From Sesamum alatum (taxonomy: Eukaryota > Streptophyta > Magnoliopsida > Lamiales > Pedaliaceae), in contig JACGWO010000005.1 of assembly GCA_034509735.1 (NCBI GenBank), positions 31,712,479 to 31,776,478 of the forward strand: DNA of 64,000 nucleotides. The letters are read 5' to 3'. Each line of letters starts with the position of its first letter. The stretch's first letter is position 1. Below the pieces are notes generated by a model that made no database searches, was not told the origin of the DNA, and worked only from the letters and a program-made list of their open reading frames with translations. The position numbers were made by a program, and so were the translations under genes. Shown piece after piece: positions 34,391 through 46,938 of this stretch.

Positions 34391-34552
34391 GTTTTTCCCC
34401 CTTTTATACTGAAATTGCGGCTAGGGCAAATTCCATAAACTACACACTCTTTAGTATTGGAGAAATTTTGGAATTTGCCATGACCTATTGACGTGATGAT
34501 GTGGCACTCTCAATTCTTGATTTCTTTTTCTTTTCTTTTTTCTTTTTTTTTT
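34391..34552. other. eIF4A upstream spacer
   Basis: T-rich stretch directly upstream of the presumed eIF4A promoter; nothing else seen. Confidence 0.35.
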
Positions 34553-34976
34553 AAATTATAACGAATTTTCTTATATTTGATCGTTGTTTGAAAAATTACT
34601 AATATCTTTTGATTTTAATGATCGTTTAAAAATTAATTCAATTCGTTAGTTTTCGTTAAGTTTTTATTCATTTTTTATTGAACTGATCAAAATATCCTTG
34701 TAGACTATGAATTATATTTTTACTTATTATTTAAATTTTTTTATGGATTGAGTCGATAATTTTTTTATAATTTTTTCATTTTTTTCAGCCACCTCGTCTA
34801 ATTTTTTTATAATTTTTATTTTAAAAAAATACAGTAAGGACAAAATTGATAATCTCACGCCTCCATCAAATTGTTAAATAATTTCATCAAACATCGTGGA
34901 GGTATTTGTAAGTTTTCAAACAATAAAGAGTATTTGTCATTATGATAACCTCACGGGAGCTCGTTATAATTTACCT
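34553..34976. mobile_element. Family A-like MITE, divergent
   Basis: Left end aaattataacgaattttc. The right end, reverse-complemented, is aggtaaattataacgagctc. Inside, 'gatcgttgtttgaaaaatta' on the left pairs with 'gtaagttttcaaacaataaa' on the right, as in the family A copies at 15133 and 16136. No clear target duplication is visible. Confidence 0.6.
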
Positions 34977-35459
34977 TCTTTTTATAATTGTTATAATATT
35001 TTTTACTTCTTGCTAAGTTCTACGGGTATTAATTTCGAATTCCCAACTCTAATTTGATTGTGATTTCTATTTTAAAAAAGAAAAAAAATAACTTGAATCA
35101 TAATCTTTCGATGTGTTTTTCTGTTTTTATCGGTCATTACTTAACGAATTATATACACTTGGTGTGTAATGAATATACAATTTAAATTAAAATCATATTT
35201 ACTACATCATTGTATAATTATTATTAAATTTATTAATTTGGTTCTTAAGTTACTTGAATCATAATTTGTGGTTCTCACTAATAGTATCTTAGGTTTTAAA
35301 TTCAAATCTCATAATTTTTCAACTTGCTCAAGATTCACTAGAATTGGGCTGTTTCTTTTTGCTAATGGACCTGGACTCCTCTCACGGGTTTGGATCCATA
35401 CTTAATGGGCTTGAGCTCTTATTTTATAATTGGGATCCGGCCCATTTGTTTTACTCAAA

Positions 35460-35790
35460 AACAATGTTGAATTTTATGGGCATGGTTTTGTTTTTTCATC
35501 GAAGATAAAGGCGAAATTACATTTTAGTCCCACATAATAGATGTTCAATACTTTTAATCCTCTGTTTCATATAATTTGTAAAATGATCCCAAAATTAGGA
35601 AAATTCGATACTTTTGGTTCTATACTTTGCAGGATTTTTAAAATAGTTTCAAAATCGGAAAAACTCGACACATTTAATCGCATAAATTCCGTAAAACAGA
35701 AGACTAAATGTGTTGAGTTTGCAATTTTAGGACATTTTGAAAATCACATGAAACTCATTATTCTAAAATACATTATTATTATTATTATTA
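35460..35790. repeat. Imperfect tandem repeats of about 63 bp
   Basis: About three diverged units begin near 35548, 35612 and 35671. Each holds an 'acttttaat'/'acttttggt'/'acatttaat' word and then 'aaaattcga'/'aaaactcga' type words. The unit spacing is about 60-65 bp. They code for nothing recognised, and the assignment is tentative. Confidence 0.35.
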
Positions 35791-35955
35791 TGTTTATATC
35801 AAGGTTTATTTATAGTGAATGGTTATATGAAGTATCAAGTGCCACTTATAATCATTTGCTCCTAATTAATTTTAATAATGAAAAAGATTGATCGACACAA
35901 TTATAAAAATTTAGGTTATTGGGCGCACACAAACTTATCTACTGATTTTATCCAA

Positions 35956-36506
35956 GGGATAATTATACTTTCTTTTCTTGAGGTTTGATATAATTACATG
36001 TAGATCCCATGTAATTTAAAAAATTATTATTTACTACCTCTGAAGCTTGCTTCTGTCTAATAAATAGGTTCCTCCGTTAGTTAAAACTTATCGAATTTGT
36101 TGATATTAACAAAAAAACTGAATGAAAATCGATATTTAACCTCGATTGACTTATTAATGTTTTAATGCAAGACAAATAAATTTTTTATGACTAAATTACC
36201 CTTATAATAGTGAAAATATACCTCATCTAATGCATTAATAATGTAACAATATATAAGGATAGTTTGATCATAAAAAAAATTCATTTAACCAACAATAAGT
36301 CAGTAATAAGTCAATCAATTGCAAACATCACATTTAATTCAATTTTTTTTTTGATAATATCAACAATTCGGTGAATTTTGACTAACGGGTGGACTTATTT
36401 ATTAGAAAAGAAGCAAATCTTAGAAATACTAAATGTAATTTTTTAAACTAGAAGGGGTTTACGTGTAATTACACCAAATCTCATAGGAGGTGAGTCAAAT
36501 TATCCC
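35956..36506. mobile_element. Mutator-like MITE, family B, with a near-perfect 9-bp target-site duplication
   Basis: A 551-bp element. The left end is gggataattatactttct. The right end, reverse-complemented, is gggataatttgactcacctc. It is flanked by tttatccaa (35947-35955) and tttatccta (36507-36515), eight of nine bases identical. The internal inverted words 'atcgaatttgttgatatta' and 'gataatatcaacaattcggt' match the copy at 30011. Confidence 0.78.
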
Positions 36507-36659
36507 TTTATCCTATTTATCCGTTCAAAATTATAAATATAGTCTTTTAGAGAACAATCCAACAATTTGCACTTTAAGATTTATTTTTTAAATATTTTGG
36601 TTCAAATACTAAGTACGTGCGTAATATATGTGTGTTTTTGAAATATCGAAAATGCCCAT

Positions 36660-37627
36660 GCATGTTAGGGTTAATGAAAGGAAAAAGGTACAATCTTTTG
36701 TCCCATCGTCAATATTCCCACTGCTTTTAGCTCAAATTCCATGATTCCTTCCCTCATTTTTCGTTGATGCCCATCACCCATTTCATCTCTCTCTAACACA
36801 ATCAAGCTCCCTTTGATTTGTACTGCAATATACCCACAAACATTCCCAATTCTAAACACCCTATATCTCCATAATTGCGCTTATACGGATTGCTAATCGG
36901 GGTTGAGGTAAACGCGCTCTCGCAATTCCGTGTTCTGATTCTATGTTATGATTTTTGCTGGTTCAGATCTTAATCCGCAAATTCGGATTTCTTTCTTGCT
37001 TTTCTCTCTTCTCGAAAGATTCAGTGGATGCTTGGTTTTAGCTTATTGTAAAGTTAGTGCGAAATTCAAGTAGAATATGCGGTGAATTATTGGAAATCTG
37101 GATGTTTTCTGTTAATTTATGATCTGGGTTTTTTTCTGGAAAATGTGAATTTTTGCTGCGAATTTGTTTGTTGTGTGATTAATTGTACTGTTCCACTATT
37201 TAGACTCACTCATTGTTCAGCTAGTGCCAAAGGTTGATGGAATTGCTTGGATAATGATTTTAATTTTCTAATAATGTTCTTGCTATTGGTCTGAGCTTAT
37301 GTGAGCGTTGTTCGGAGGAGAAATCGAGTATATCTATGTTTTTCCGACTAGTTTTTGTGTTTCTTTAAAGCATTTGATGCTGCATTGTGATGAATTAGTT
37401 GCATATGCGTGCGAGTGGATGCGATTGTGTGTGCCTGATGGAGCTGCTTATGGAAAATTTACTATGTGTAAATCTTGTAAGCTTTTTGCTAAAGCGTGTC
37501 GATGATAGTTGAAAGTTTAACTATTCTTTGTAGCTGGTAGTGTGTCGTTAAAATTTTATGACTATTTTTGTTGGAAATGTGATTTGTGATGCTGTCTTTA
37601 TGAAATGTCAGACCAAGTATTGTGAGA
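36660..37627 (+). promoter_or_regulatory. NMT leader exon and leader intron
   Basis: A C/T-rich leader (about 36700-36905) ends at a plausible donor (ggttgag before gtaaac). A leader intron of about 700 bp ends at the AG near 37610 (gaaatgtcag), 17 bases before the start codon. No TATA box can be fixed with confidence. Confidence 0.45.
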
Positions 37628-38926
37628 ATGGCTGAAAACGATGGACCAACTGAAAACAGCGTTCCGTCTGGTGATAATAGTAAACCTCCAGAAAATGAGA
37701 ATGAAATATCAATTGATGCATTGGCGAAGAAGGTCCAAGAGTCTCTCTCCCTTTCAAAGAGGCATAAGTTTTGGGAAACCCAACCTGTTGGCCAGTTCAA
37801 GGATCTCGGAGATACGAGCCTACCTGAAGGCCCAATTGAACAACCGACACCACTGTCCGAAGTCAAACAAGAGCCATATAATCTTCCAGGTCCGTATGAA
37901 TGGATTACATGTGATATAGATTCGGAGGAGGTGTGTAGTGAGGTGTATACTTTGTTGACCAATAATTATGTTGAGGATGATGAGAACATGTTCAGATTTA
38001 ATTACTCGAAGGAGTTTCTTAGATGGGCACTTCGTCCTCCTGGTTATTTTCGAAGCTGGCACATTGGAGTGAGGGTGAAAAGTTCAAAAAAGTTGGTCGC
38101 GTTTATTACTGGGATCCCTGCTAAGATCCGAGTACGTGATGCTGTTGTGTTGATGGCGGAGGTAAATTTTTTGTGTGTTCACAAGAAGCTTCGATCGAAA
38201 AGACTTGCTCCTGTCATGATTAAAGAGGTTACACGAAGGGTTCATTTGGAGAATATCTGGCAGGCGGCATATACTGCTGGTGTTGTCCTTCCTACACCAA
38301 TAACAACTTGTCAGTATTGGCACAGGTCTTTGAATCCAAAGAAGCTTATCGATGTTGGGTTTTCCAGGCTTGGTGCAAGGATGACAATGAGCCGAACAAT
38401 CAAGTTGTACAAGTTACCAGAGCAGACAGCAACTCCTGGGTTCAGAAAGATGGAACCGCATGATGTTCCAGCAGTTACTCGTTTGCTCAGGAATTACTTG
38501 AAGCAATTTGTCGTTGCACCTGACTTTGACGAGAATGATGTTGAGCACTGGCTGCTGCCAAAGGAAGATGTTATTGATAGTTATTTAGTTGAAAGTCCGG
38601 AAACTCATGAAATCACTGACTTCTGCAGTTTTTACACTCTTCCCTCGTCAGTACTTGGTAACCCAAACCACTCTATCCTAAAGGCTGCGTATTCTTACTA
38701 TAACGTGGCCACAAAGACTCCTTTACTTCAGCTAATGAATGATGCTCTCATTGTTGCCAAGAAGAAGGACTACGATGTCTTCAACGCCTTAGATGTTATG
38801 CAAAATGAGGCTTTCTTGAAGGAGCTGAAATTTGGACCGGGAGATGGGAAACTTCACTACTATCTCTACAACTACCGGCTAAGGCATGTACTGAGACCAT
38901 CAGAGCTTGGGCTTGTGCTCTTGTAG
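37628..38926 (+). CDS. NMT1: Glycylpeptide N-tetradecanoyltransferase (N-myristoyltransferase)
   Basis: An uninterrupted reading frame of 432 residues. The enzyme transfers myristate from myristoyl-CoA to the amino-terminal glycine of target proteins in the cytosol and on ribosomes, which governs membrane attachment of kinases and small GTPases. Conserved blocks are visible: an amino-terminal acidic tail, then KRHKFWETQPVGQF, the NMT signature EVNFLCVHKKLRSKRLAPV, and KFGPGDGKLHYYLYNYR near the end. The extreme carboxyl terminus, LGLVLL, supplies the catalytic terminal carboxylate in this family. The start is the ATG at 37628 (MAENDG), because the frame upstream continues only through a GTG. 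The length equals that of other plant NMTs. The coding region has no intron. Confidence 0.96.
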   Translation: MAENDGPTENSVPSGDNSKPPENENEISIDALAKKVQESLSLSKRHKFWETQPVGQFKDLGDTSLPEGPIEQPTPLSEVKQEPYNLPGPYEWITCDIDSEEVCSEVYTLLTNNYVEDDENMFRFNYSKEFLRWALRPPGYFRSWHIGVRVKSSKKLVAFITGIPAKIRVRDAVVLMAEVNFLCVHKKLRSKRLAPVMIKEVTRRVHLENIWQAAYTAGVVLPTPITTCQYWHRSLNPKKLIDVGFSRLGARMTMSRTIKLYKLPEQTATPGFRKMEPHDVPAVTRLLRNYLKQFVVAPDFDENDVEHWLLPKEDVIDSYLVESPETHEITDFCSFYTLPSSVLGNPNHSILKAAYSYYNVATKTPLLQLMNDALIVAKKKDYDVFNALDVMQNEAFLKELKFGPGDGKLHYYLYNYRLRHVLRPSELGLVLL

Positions 38927-39676
38927 ATTGAGATCTCGATTTGATCGTGCAGTCCCGAGCAAGTCATTTTTGTATGAGTGAGCTTTTATTAGTTCATGGC
39001 TGGATAAACTACCCTTTTATAATTTCTACCCTGTGGTTAGTATTTTGACTTGGTTTCGAACCAAAAAGTAGATGAATATGTAACTGAACATTTGTACCAA
39101 GTTTTCTGGGCACTTTTATCTTGTGTTGTCTTGTCTCAAACTGGGTTATTGTTAGATAAAATTGGCTGCGTTCACTATTTATCTTTTGTAGTCTTTTAGG
39201 TACCTGCTAAAATTATCTCAAGAACAGGCTGGAACGATAGTAAAGAGCGAAAGAAACAAGAAACAAGAAACTTATTAATAGAAGGGGGCCAATCAGAAAT
39301 AAGTGCAGGAGAGAAGGAAATGGTAACTGGAAAATTTTGAAGTTGGTGAACAAGAATTGTCATGTTACAAACCAATATAACAGAGCCACAAGCATGGGGG
39401 AGAGTTGAGAAGAAGAGATGGCCAGAATACACATCTTCAGTTAGTAGTCATCCTTAAATCCGGTGATATGTCAAGCACGGCTCCCTTGCAAGAATTCTTG
39501 AATCATCACCTAACTACATAGACTCACAAATACAGAATTACCCAGAATTACCTTGAGCCGCTCACCTCCTAGCTACCAAAAATTAGTCTCATTCTGGGAC
39601 GGAGAAGATGGAGCATCTTCTCTCTCATTGGATCTTATGTACAATGATGAATTAGTAACTCTATCATACAGATCAG
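38927..39676. other. Tail-to-tail 3' regions of NMT and TRB
   Basis: About 750 bp between two convergent genes, presumably their 3' UTRs. No coding exon is seen. Confidence 0.5.
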
Positions 39677-42600
39677 CTAATCCATGAGGATGTATTCACC
39701 TCGAGAACCTGAAAATGAAAAATACGCGTCTGAGAAAACCTATATAAAGCAGGAATAGTAGTCCTTGCTTTTAGAATTTGTATAGTCTCCTTTTTTATTC
39801 CTTGATATAGGGGACAAATATATGATAGAACGAGACAGGGATAATGGCGGATTATAATGGAAGGCAGTAGCAAACTTACATCTTTCGAAAAGCTCTTTAC
39901 AGAGTGTATGCATTGCATCTGCATCTTCAGCCATTTGTGAGACCCTTTCGGACTCTTTAAGTGCTTCAGCCGTCACGAAGGCTTTATTTTCTGCCTCAGC
40001 AATCCATTGGGCAGCTGATCTAGCTGCATCTTCCACTGTTTCATCGGAGAGGGTCATAGTAGACTGCTGCAGCGGCCTTGGTCTGACATCCTTTTGTTTC
40101 GGACTTGGTGTTTTGGTGCCCAATGAAGCATCTTTAATCTTGTAGCATTGTAGAACCTGAGCCACATGGCAAGAGCAACATATATTATAATAATTAGACA
40201 TATACCATCTTAAATCCTTGTGAGAAAGGAGGTGGAGACATGGACAACTGTGATTACTGGTAATTCCCTGTGTCAAATTATTCCAAAAGTTTGTGGTTAG
40301 TAGCATTAGTCCTATTTTAGCTTCATTTTCCAACTTGCACCATATGTTCGTACCCACAAAATCTGGCATGAATCAAGACATGGTAATTCCTAGTCCATGT
40401 TACAGGTAATCTTGTGCCATGAGGAGAGTACTTGCAGCTCACACTGCCTTGACATGTTTAACAAATGGAGTGGTTTTAACCCATTACAGATATAGTCCAA
40501 AACAGAAAACATAAAAGGCATTTACTAGTAGTAAGAAGAGCATGGCATCATACTATAGTGAACTTCAAAGTGAATTAACGGAACTGGAAACATTTCGAGG
40601 TCTGAATCCATATTTCTGACAGGATCATGGTTTAGAGTTCAGGTTACTCATGGTTTCATATTATCAGAGAAGAAATCATATACCTTCTCAAGTTTGCCTT
40701 GCAAAACAAGCTTTCGCAGCTTGGAACTCAATAACCTTCTGAAATTTTGTGGCACCTCATACTTTTGCTGTCAAACATGAGACATACATGTTAAACTTTT
40801 GTTATATATTATCCTAACTGGTGAATTAAACAATACATGCAGATCATTTTTCCCTTAATGCAAAAGCAAGAAGTGCAAGTCAGCGTACAACCAAATACTC
40901 ACTTTAACTGGGAGCTGATCTTGTCCACAAAGGTAACCCAAATCATGCATTTTTAAAAAGGTTTCCACTAAATGCAATAAATTGAAAGCCCACTTCTCGT
41001 GAACATATTTATTCGTTCAAGGATTACTAATGTTCTTTTAAAACTCCAATAGTGAAATGCATCTAATATTCTAAATTGTTTTTCGTCGCTCCAATGATAG
41101 GTCATTTGTAATAATTCCAATTACATTGAAATAGAATACGTGGATGGATCAAGAGCTGTAGAACACTTAAAAAAGATTCCTTTTAGTTTTATATGTCAAA
41201 AGAAAATGACATGTAATATGTCAGTCAATAATGAATGAATTATCAAACCCAACTAACAAGAAAGCCCAATAACTTGCTAGAAGTCAATTTAAGCAAAAAC
41301 TTGAGATAACTTCATAAGAGCTCCTTTTATTGCATGCATACAGTATAACAGAGAGAGAATGCGATATCCAACCTCAATAAAACCAACAATTGCACCAATA
41401 TCAGAGCCACTGGGGTCTTTCAAGGACGAAAGTGCTTCAAATATCATTGCGTTGTATCTGAGAAACAAGAGAATATTCTCACATGTAATAGCAATAGAGA
41501 ATGATGTATATATGCAATATCTACAAGACAAAAGCCAAAGATTAGAACAGTGGATTCAACAAGGGGTGAAGTCTCCAACATCAGATTATACAGAAAAGCA
41601 AAACAATAAAAAAGTTTAGCATCTAAACTAAAAAGCTGGCAGATAGACAAACATAGGCTGAAGTTTCAAGAATACCAAACAGCAAATCCACTCAGCTTAA
41701 GTGTCAAGGTAAGAAGAAACATATTAAAAAGTGGATGATGGATCACAAGCAGGGGCTTACTGTGTAAATGCAGAGTGGTATCACAATCACTGGTCATAAT
41801 CTGGGAGAGACCAATTTTTAGTTCATAGCAAAACCTAAATCACCAGAAATGTAGAAAGGAAACATACTTGGGGACATTCTTTCCGTCCTGTGGGTTATGT
41901 GGAGGATTGTCACTAGCCTTCTCCTTCGAACTAAAAACAGTAGAATTATTTTGAATTTTGGGTGCTGCTGCACTCGATGCAATTGCTTTTGCTTTGGGAG
42001 TCACAGAATTATCTCTACAACCTTGTCCATGGCTAGCACCCATGTTTCGCCACTTGTCCTGATTAGATAAACCAGAAAGAGATCAAAGAATACCTTAAAA
42101 CAAATAAAAGGATGAAGCACAGGTGGATGTCAAACAATTTACAAGCAAAGCATAATTAACTTATTGTTTATTTATTATTCTTTTTGGGTTATGATTAGAG
42201 CGAAGTTTGATAATATCCATATGAGCTGAGAAGAACATTTCTGACAACTTGCTCTCTTATAAGATTTTGCAGAAATTCCCTAACCCTAATGTTTGGGTAT
42301 TGGATTTTTAATGAGTAAAACACCAAGGAAATCCTTTGACGCACTTCGAGTGATACATCTTCGCTGTTTTATCTTTTGATGTTTCCTCTTTCCATTTCCT
42401 CCCAAAATACGAGTCAAAATAAAGCTTTTCCAACATTCTGTATTTCAAGACCACATGCCTATATCTTTGTTGTCTAGTTTTCTCAGCATCATTCTCAAAA
42501 ACCACTGACAATACGCTAAAGAAACGGTGCAGAAATTAGTACCCAATCTCAAGTTTGTCCTAAATTCCACTTATAATAGTAATATAGTATTATCAATCAT

Positions 42601-43213
42601 ACAATGCAAATTGCACAATAACTTTCCCCAGTGACCAAGACATAAAAGCAAAGATGTTCTCATATAATACAGAAGTGATAAGTGCTTGAATTAAGCCCGT
42701 TGGTTACAGGGTAACAATGAAATACTAGTGCATGCTGGGAAAGTAAGGTGCAGCAAGAGAGATTAAAGAAATAAATTTCAAATATACTAAACAGTACAGC
42801 ATATACAAATCTTGAGTCACACAGTTTCAAAAACATATAAAGGACACGGTATGATCACATATACGGCCAATTAACCCTCCAGGTCAGAATAATAGAACAC
42901 CACCAGAGAAAGAAAGCACTGCACTAAATATCAATAATTAACAAAAATCACATGTGTGAAGCTACATTGACATACAAAACATCATGAACAAAAAAGTAAG
43001 CAAATAAAATTGAAAAAATAAAAAGAATCCAAATTAAAGGCAATAGCAAACAAAATGATGAACCTTAAGGTCAACATTGGAACGGTTTAAAAGTTTGGGA
43101 GCGAACTCTGAATCTACGAGGATATTCTTCCACTTTCCGGCGCCGTGCTTCGCCACTCCCGCCTTCAGCGCTTCCTCCTCCTCCGCCGTCCACTTCTGCT
43201 TCTGATTCCCCAT
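39677..43213 (-). CDS. TRB: Telomere repeat-binding factor (TRB, single-Myb-histone protein)
   Basis: Six exons on the minus strand, 43064-43213, 41868-42058, 41373-41457, 40684-40767, 39880-40156 and 39677-39708, give 272 residues. TRB proteins are plant-specific. They bind telomeric repeats and telo-box promoters and recruit PRC2 and demethylases. The order of domains is clear: an amino-terminal Myb/SANT domain ([20 protein letters not shown] through the telobox motif LKDKWRN, which is split across exons 1 and 2), a central linker-histone H1/H5 globular domain (about 118-185: [40 protein letters not shown]), and a carboxyl coiled coil rich in Ala and Glu ([20 protein letters not shown]). 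The protein ends SRGEYILMD. The last exon is only 32 bases. It is similar in size to TRB1-3. The paralogue cannot be named. Confidence 0.95.
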
Positions 43214-43600
43214 TTCACCTCTCCCCCTTCGAAAAATTCACGGTCAGCAGAATCAATCCGCTGTAAACAATCTGAATGAGTGTTAAATCTGAATTTGAGA
43301 GGAAAAATTCAATAATTTTAGCTGATTTCCAGAATTTCGAATTTCGTAGGTCCAGAAATTAAAAAAAAAAAAAAATGAAAATTGCTCTCTCTGTGTGTGT
43401 GTGTGAAATCTGTCTCCCGCTCGAGCGGACCTCAATTTTGTACCTTTTTATATGTCCGAGGATTTCTTTTTCTAATTACTTTTGTTATTTAAGTAATTGC
43501 CCCCTTCTTTTTAAAAAGAAAATACTAACAGCAATGACACGCTTACCCTCTTACAAATTTATTCTATCAAAAAATTAAAATAAAATTAAAGATACTCAAA
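43214..43600 (-). promoter_or_regulatory. TRB promoter and leader
   Basis: Contains an A run (43360-43375), a (GT)n tract at 43392-43405 preceded by CT words, and a C/T-rich strip near 43200-43230. It is the likely 5' leader and core promoter of the TRB gene. Confidence 0.4.
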
Positions 43601-45180
43601 TTTACTCTAAAAATACGAAATTATATTTATCCTAAAAAAACTTTCTAAGTTACACTTATACCCCTTTGAGAATTTTTCATTCCTCCACGGGAAATGCTGA
43701 TGTCAGTAAAAAATAACATAAATTTTCAATTTTACACATAATTCAGTATTCCCTTATAAATATTTTTATACTTGTGAATGGTAAAATGTAATATACATAT
43801 AAATTCAAAATGATATAATTGCAATAAAATGTTGTTTCTAAATTATAATCATGGGATAAAAAGTAATCATTCGTCAACGGAAAGCTAGTCATCTTTTTTT
43901 GCTTCTTTTACTTCTCATGCATATCTATACTATTATATAAAAGAAATTCATTTTTTACTCACACATGACAGTTAATGATACCGTCGCATCACTTTTTTAT
44001 AATGCCAAAAATAACCATCAATTAATAATAACTAATTATTCAACTTTTTAAATTTTATATTAATTGATAAATAGTTTATTCTTTTTTTTTAATGTGAAGT
44101 GTTAGTTTATATATTTTACTCTTGCTTATAATATATTTTAAAGCGTATAAATTATTTATGATATGCATGCAAAAACGGCGTGCCACGAAAACTAATATTT
44201 TTTTGAAAATATCTTATTCAATTACTTCATCTAGTGTACGTGTTGATGATTGAAATATAGAAAATTATAGAAAATACCAACACTTTGCCACTGGTTTATT
44301 CAGTATAAAGTACCATATATATTAGATATAATTTGGGAATAATTTATTAGAGTTACATCCTTTTGACTTTATATATATTATTATTACCCCTTACAAGTAT
44401 ACATATATAAATAGGAGATTGTTAAATGAGGCTAAATTGAAAGTTTATGTAATTATTTTGTTGGTGTTGGCATTTCCCATTCAAATACTAACATAATATG
44501 TTAGTTGTAAACGAAGAATTGCCGAAAGGGCGTAGATGTATTTTTATAAGGATTTTTTTGAAAAAAAAAGTATAATTTTACATTTCAGATAGCGTCCAAG
44601 TGTATTTAATCCTTTAAATATTTATATATCTTTAAATTATTAATATTTTTTATTATTAAAAAAACATTTTAATTAATTATATGGAAGTATGCTTTGGAGA
44701 GTTTGAATGATAAAGTTGTAGAGAAGTACGAAAGGGGAAAAGGAAAAGGAAAAGAAAGATTAAAAAAAAACAAAAAAACTCTATTATTATGGGGTTAATT
44801 TAGTTACTGGATTAAGAGAGGATTAATGTGTATGGAAACCAGTAACAATATAAGTATCAAGTGATTTTCTAAAAAATCTAAGACTATTTATAGGATAATA
44901 TGCATAAAAAGGTTTTTATTACTCCAATAATTAAGTTAGTAAATAATTTAACGAGATAAATTATGAAACTTACCAAAGAATGTGAAATTTGTGATAATAT
45001 GAACTATTTTAGCAGGAGTTTAGTGCTTGAATATGAAAAATAGTGTTAAAAAATTGTGTAGAGGGTGTGGGAATATGGGATAGTCCAAGTGGAATTGTCA
45101 AGTTAGAGTTAGCTTAGTTATATTGTCGACTTACCTAAACCCCTATTTATAAAAATATGTTTTAAAATATTTAGATATTT
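43601..45180. other. AT-rich spacer, no gene
   Basis: About 1.6 kb of AT-rich DNA. The stretch 43585-43690 (tactctaaaaatacgaaatt ... acccctttgagaattttt) resembles a one-sided remnant of the MITE families above. No coding exon is recognised. Confidence 0.4.
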
Positions 45181-45560
45181 GCTGGAGGTGGGTAAGATAT
45201 CCCAAAAATCATTAGAATGTCTGTCTTTTAGGGATAATATTTATCCAACTATTGAAGTTATCTTCGAAAATTATGCAATAATAAGAGATTATGCCAAGTC
45301 AACCGAGAATAAGGGGGTTAATTACTTGGTGTTTCCATCATTGGGATCCAACTGGCTACAATGCTCCTATTGACACCCTTTTATGGTGATGTGGCTTATG
45401 ATATATAGAATATGACTGTCGTGGCAGACTTGTTGTACGTCACTGCCCTTATTGGTACGGGTCATGTTTTTTGGCGTTGCCCCATCAGCATGGTCACCCG
45501 ACTAGGTTGATTGACTGATACTCCCATCTCCTGTCAAGTGTACTTAAGTTAATAAGGTTC
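45181..45560 (+). mobile_element. LTR-like retrotransposon relic
   Basis: The part 45385-45540 is homologous, in inverted orientation, to 9300-9485. The shared order is gtggcttatgatatat, ttgttgtacg, tcatgttttttggcgttgcc. No gag or pol domain is seen in the short reading frame at 45179-45373. Confidence 0.45.
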
Positions 45561-45646
45561 TTGCGCGGATAGGGGGCCGACTCCTTGGTTTAGACTTGGG
45601 TTTGATTTGGTCATTGGGCTTGAAAAAAGTATTTATTTTAAGCATT

Positions 45647-46153
45647 AAGGGTGTTCGGCTAAACTTATTTGAAACTTCTTATAAGAATTTTAATAGCATA
45701 AAGACATTGAGTCTTATTTTAAATATAAGCTCTTAAAGTATTTGTATAAATAAGATGTCAGAACTTATAAGATGTTACAGTATTTGAGAAAATAAGCTCT
45801 CCATACCAATAATGACCGAAAGACCATCAAATTATTAGAATTTAAAATTATATAAGTAGATAATTTTGCCTGGGAGGCGGGGGGTCGAGTGGAACGTCAA
45901 TTGTATGAAGGATAAAAGTAAAATACTAACAAAAAATTTATGACTATGCTTTTGTCAATATGTTAAAATTAAATAACTTATAAAATGTTTTAAAAAAACT
46001 TGGATGAAGTTAAACTTTTTCTAAAGAGCTTTATCTCATGATCCTACATGCTCTTCAAGGAAAAAATTGTCAAATAATTTTAAAGAGTTCATAGCTCTTA
46101 AATATATTATAAAATACATTGAGGAGTTTATAAGCTCAGCCAAGCACCTTCGA
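45647..46153. mobile_element. hAT-like MITE of about 500 bp
   Basis: Left end agggtgttcggctaaactta. The right end, reverse-complemented, is aggtgcttggctgagcttat. They are imperfect terminal inverted repeats with shared 'cttata' and 'aaact' words inside. The short form of this end is common among plant hAT-type MITEs. An 8-bp target duplication is not obvious. Confidence 0.6.
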
Positions 46154-46938
46154 AGCTTGGTTCGTAATTGAGTTAACACGTACCATATAAATTTATTTAT
46201 TGTGTATGAATGAACAAACATATTACATAGTGTAAGCATTATTAAATTAAACTTTCAATTTTCCATCAGTATTCAATATTTTACCAATATAAACAACAAA
46301 TATTTGTAAAATAATTAAATATGAAATACGCTAATAAAAATAAAATTTATTATTTTTTGAGAAAAAAACAATTATTATAAACACAAAACAAGTGCAATAT
46401 TAAACAAAACAGTATCTTTTCAACACACGTGGACGGAATGGTATTTAAGCAATTAAGCTTGTTTTTGAAGTTTTCTTTTTCCTCGAAACACTACCCGATT
46501 CATCTTTTATAAGTTTTTCACTTTTTTTTTTTACAAATACTACTTATTTTTTTATTATACTACAACTTTTAATTTATTATATAAAAAAATACTTATTTAA
46601 TTACAGAAGTTTTTACAAATACCCCCTTAATTTAGGATAAATAGTGCATCGAAAATAAAAAATAGAAAACGGAAAATTGGAGTGCAAGGTGTGCGGTATG
46701 TATGTTGCTGAGTCTTTTTTAGTTTTAGTTTTATTATATTTTAGCCCCCCCCCCCAACACAGTTGCGAAGTGGTATTATTACATTACTACAACAAATATA
46801 AACAACGAACCCGTTTTTTTCTATACTACCGTCCGCCTGCCTTTTTCGACCGTTCAAAAGCCAACCCTAGGATTCCCCCATTAATCAACCCAGCCAACGA
46901 TTTGATCTTCCTCCGGTGAAGAGCCAAGGGATTCCGGC
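46154..46938 (+). promoter_or_regulatory. Spacer and promoter of the PDC-E2 gene
   Basis: AT-rich spacer. Then, from about 46670, sequence of more balanced composition with a poly-C run at 46746-46755 and a C-rich leader ending at the ATG at 46939. It is the likely core promoter and 5' leader. Confidence 0.4.

Noticed and set aside
35541..35891. 116-codon frame in the spacer between eIF4A and NMT
   Set aside because: Translation of imperfect non-coding tandem repeats; no domain.
37622..37627. Two extra codons upstream of the NMT start
   Set aside because: They begin with GTG; the first ATG, with family-like sequence after it, is at 37628.
45179..45373. Short frame near the LTR relic that might be a gag or pol remnant
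   Set aside because: No zinc-knuckle, protease, reverse transcriptase or integrase motif can be seen.
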